Of a stretch of 12,431 bases of DNA, positions 10,968 through 12,431 are shown piece by piece (within the stretch, counting starts at the first letter, position 1; the number at the start of each line of letters is the position of its first letter). The notes beneath the pieces are model-generated. The model worked only from the letters and a program-made list of their open reading frames with translations. It was not told the origin of the DNA and did not search any database. The position numbers and the translations under genes are program-made. Origin of the DNA: Candidatus Limivicinus faecipullorum (lineage in GTDB: Bacteria > Bacillota > Clostridia > Oscillospirales > Oscillospiraceae); NCBI GenBank assembly GCA_018711755.1, contig DVHY01000126.1, positions 1-12,431 of the forward strand, given 5' to 3'.

Positions 10968-12431
10968 TCAGTCCAGAGTTTTGAATTTCAGCGTCACTTT
11001 GAACAGGTCGCCGTCCACGGTGAGCTCCAGTTCTCCTTTTTGCAGCTGCACAAGGCTCCGGGCTATGCTGAGCCCTAAGCCGCTGCCCTCGGTGTTCCGG
11101 GAGCTGTCTCCCCGGACGAAGCGCTCCATCAGCTCATCTCCGCTGATGTTCAGCTGCTGGGCGGAGATGTTGCGGAAGGTGACCGTGGCCCGGCCCGCCT
11201 CCTTGTCCAGATTGATATACACCCGTGTACCGGCCATGGCATACTTGCACACATTGTTCAGCAGATTGTCAAAAACACGCCACATGTGCCGCCCGTCGGC
11301 CATAATCGTCACCGGCTCCTCCGGCTTCGTCACTACCAGCTCCAGCCCGGCGGCTTTCAGCTTCTCGGCGTATTCCCCGGCGCACTGGTCTATGAGTACG
11401 CCCAGCTCACAGCGCTCCAAGCTCACATTCAGGTTGCCGGTGCTGGCCTTGGAGGCCTCGATCAGATCGTCGATGAGCTTTTTCAGTCTGGCAGACTGGC
11501 GGGACAGGACTTCCAGGTATTCCCTGGCCTTCTCGTTGTCTATATTCTCTTTCTCCAGCAGGTCAACATAGTTGATGATGGAGGTGAGAGGGGTCTTTAT
11601 ATCGTGGGATACATTGGTGATAAGCTCCGTTCTGAAATGCTCCGACCGCATCCGCTCGTTCACCGCCTTGTTCATGCCCTCGCCTATGCGGTTTAGCTGC
11701 TCGCCGTGTTCCTTCAGGGGCCCCCGCATTTTTGCGGTGTCCACCCGGTAGTCCAGGTTGCCCTGGCTCAGCTCCTCCCCGGCCTTCAGCAACTTCTTCA
11801 TGCACAGCAGCACCCAGGCCGCCAGCAGCACCAGCACAGCTCTCTCTATAAACCAACTGAAAATCATAAAGCCGCCGCCAGAACCGAAACCCACCATCCA
11901 CAAAAATTCCACAAAAAGAATAGCGAAGATTATAAGAGTGGCTTTGGGCACCAGGGCCATACCCTTCAGGGCATCCCCAACAAAGGCAAGGAGTTTTTTG
12001 AAGGTACGCCAGCACCATAGGATGATGCGCACGCTGATGCAGCTTTTCAGCACATTCCCCAGTTTCAGCCGCCGGGCAAAGCTCAGGCTCCACCAGAGGC
12101 AGAGAGCAGCCCCCGCCTCGAACACCAGTATATAGGCGATGACTTTCAGTACATTCGCTCCGCCGTAGCTGAACTCGATGAGTAGCTGCATAAGTATGAC
12201 GCCAATGAAGGCCACGGCGGCGGTAAACACATCGAAGGGCAGACGCTCGGTGAAGCCCGGCTGTATCTCATCGCTGCCGCTCCTGTGGCCGGCGGCGGCC
12301 ATGAGAAAGGCAAAGCAGCACAGGGCCAGCAGGGCAAAGGCTATCATCGCCCCCAGCATCAGGTTCCTGTAGGCATAGCAGTAGCTCAGCAGCTGGGTCA
12401 TGCCGGCCACTTCGTCGTTCTCCCCCACGGT
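10968..12431 (-). CDS. Membrane sensor histidine kinase, 5' end outside window
   Basis: The frame is open to the window edge; a GTG at 12428 exists but has no visible ribosome-binding site, so the protein probably starts outside. The visible ~487 residues (numbered from that GTG) show at least five membrane helices (about 23-45, 66-87, 95-117, 163-182, 187-210), then a HAMP-like linker (210-262). The dimerisation and phosphoacceptor helix has H275 in VSHDIKTPL. The ATPase domain has an N-box DNLLNNVCKYA (387-397), an F-box-like MERFVRGD, and G2 box GSGLGLSIA (448-456). The usual D-x-G-x-G box is replaced by RNISAQQLN (419-427), as I recall in a clostridial kinase subfamily. The partner response regulator is presumably upstream, beyond the window. 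The large membrane part suggests sensing within or at the membrane. Confidence 0.9.
   Translation of the reverse strand, partial: TVGENDEVAGMTQLLSYCYAYRNLMLGAMIAFALLALCCFAFLMAAAGHRSGSDEIQPGFTERLPFDVFTAAVAFIGVILMQLLIEFSYGGANVLKVIAYILVFEAGAALCLWWSLSFARRLKLGNVLKSCISVRIILWCWRTFKKLLAFVGDALKGMALVPKATLIIFAILFVEFLWMVGFGSGGGFMIFSWFIERAVLVLLAAWVLLCMKKLLKAGEELSQGNLDYRVDTAKMRGPLKEHGEQLNRIGEGMNKAVNERMRSEHFRTELITNVSHDIKTPLTSIINYVDLLEKENIDNEKAREYLEVLSRQSARLKKLIDDLIEASKASTGNLNVSLERCELGVLIDQCAGEYAEKLKAAGLELVVTKPEEPVTIMADGRHMWRVFDNLLNNVCKYAMAGTRVYINLDKEAGRATVTFRNISAQQLNISGDELMERFVRGDSSRNTEGSGLGLSIARSLVQLQKGELELTVDGDLFKVTLKFKTLD

Overview
The window is GC-rich and compact. All eleven complete genes, and the two that run off the ends, are coded on the minus strand. 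Stops and starts overlap or sit a few bases apart, ribosome-binding sites are strong, and several promoters are extended -10 types. Gene content (group II ECF transporter module next to truA, ClpE-type unfoldase, CvpA, DUF523) points to a Firmicute of class Clostridia. A high-GC gut lineage such as Oscillospirales is likely, but that is inference from style and content, not a phylogenetic result.

Layout in the direction of transcription (right to left): (1) 12431-10968, the 3' part of a membrane sensor histidine kinase whose 5' end lies outside the window. (2) 10961-9727, its own promoter and a secreted lipoprotein with a ComEC-like metallo-beta-lactamase domain and a C-terminal Cys-rich tail. 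(3) 9726-9543, terminator-like hairpins and a strong promoter. (4) 9542-8682, a class I SAM-dependent methyltransferase of the RlmI type. (5) 8681-8153, a 529-base gene-free stretch holding two 98-nt direct repeats, each with a perfect 12-bp hairpin, plus three further inverted repeats. (6) 8152-4890, ecfA1-ecfA2-ecfT-truA, the shared energising module of ECF vitamin/metal transporters plus tRNA pseudouridine synthase A. (7) 4889-4782, a promoter and leader. (8) 4781-155, a tight operon cvpA / clpE-like / macro domain / rhomboid protease / DUF523 (TudS-like). (9) 131-1, an AT-richer sequence that looks like the left end of an IS3-family insertion sequence, with the first 16 codons of its OrfA.

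The genes are mostly housekeeping or stress related. The ECF module supplies the ATPases and the transmembrane coupler for substrate-binding S proteins encoded elsewhere. The cvpA-DUF523 operon joins a zinc-finger AAA+ unfoldase, an ADP-ribose-handling macrodomain, an intramembrane protease and a probable Fe-S desulfidase by overlapping or nearly touching reading frames, which suggests co-regulated stress or damage repair (inference).

The most interesting non-coding signals are two places where an inverted repeat can bury a Shine-Dalgarno sequence. One is in the leader of the IS transposase. The other is upstream of the lipoprotein gene, where the promoter lies between the two arms, so only read-through RNA could form the outer stem. 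I see no convincing new defence or mobile system; the novelty here is mainly regulatory and repeat-based.
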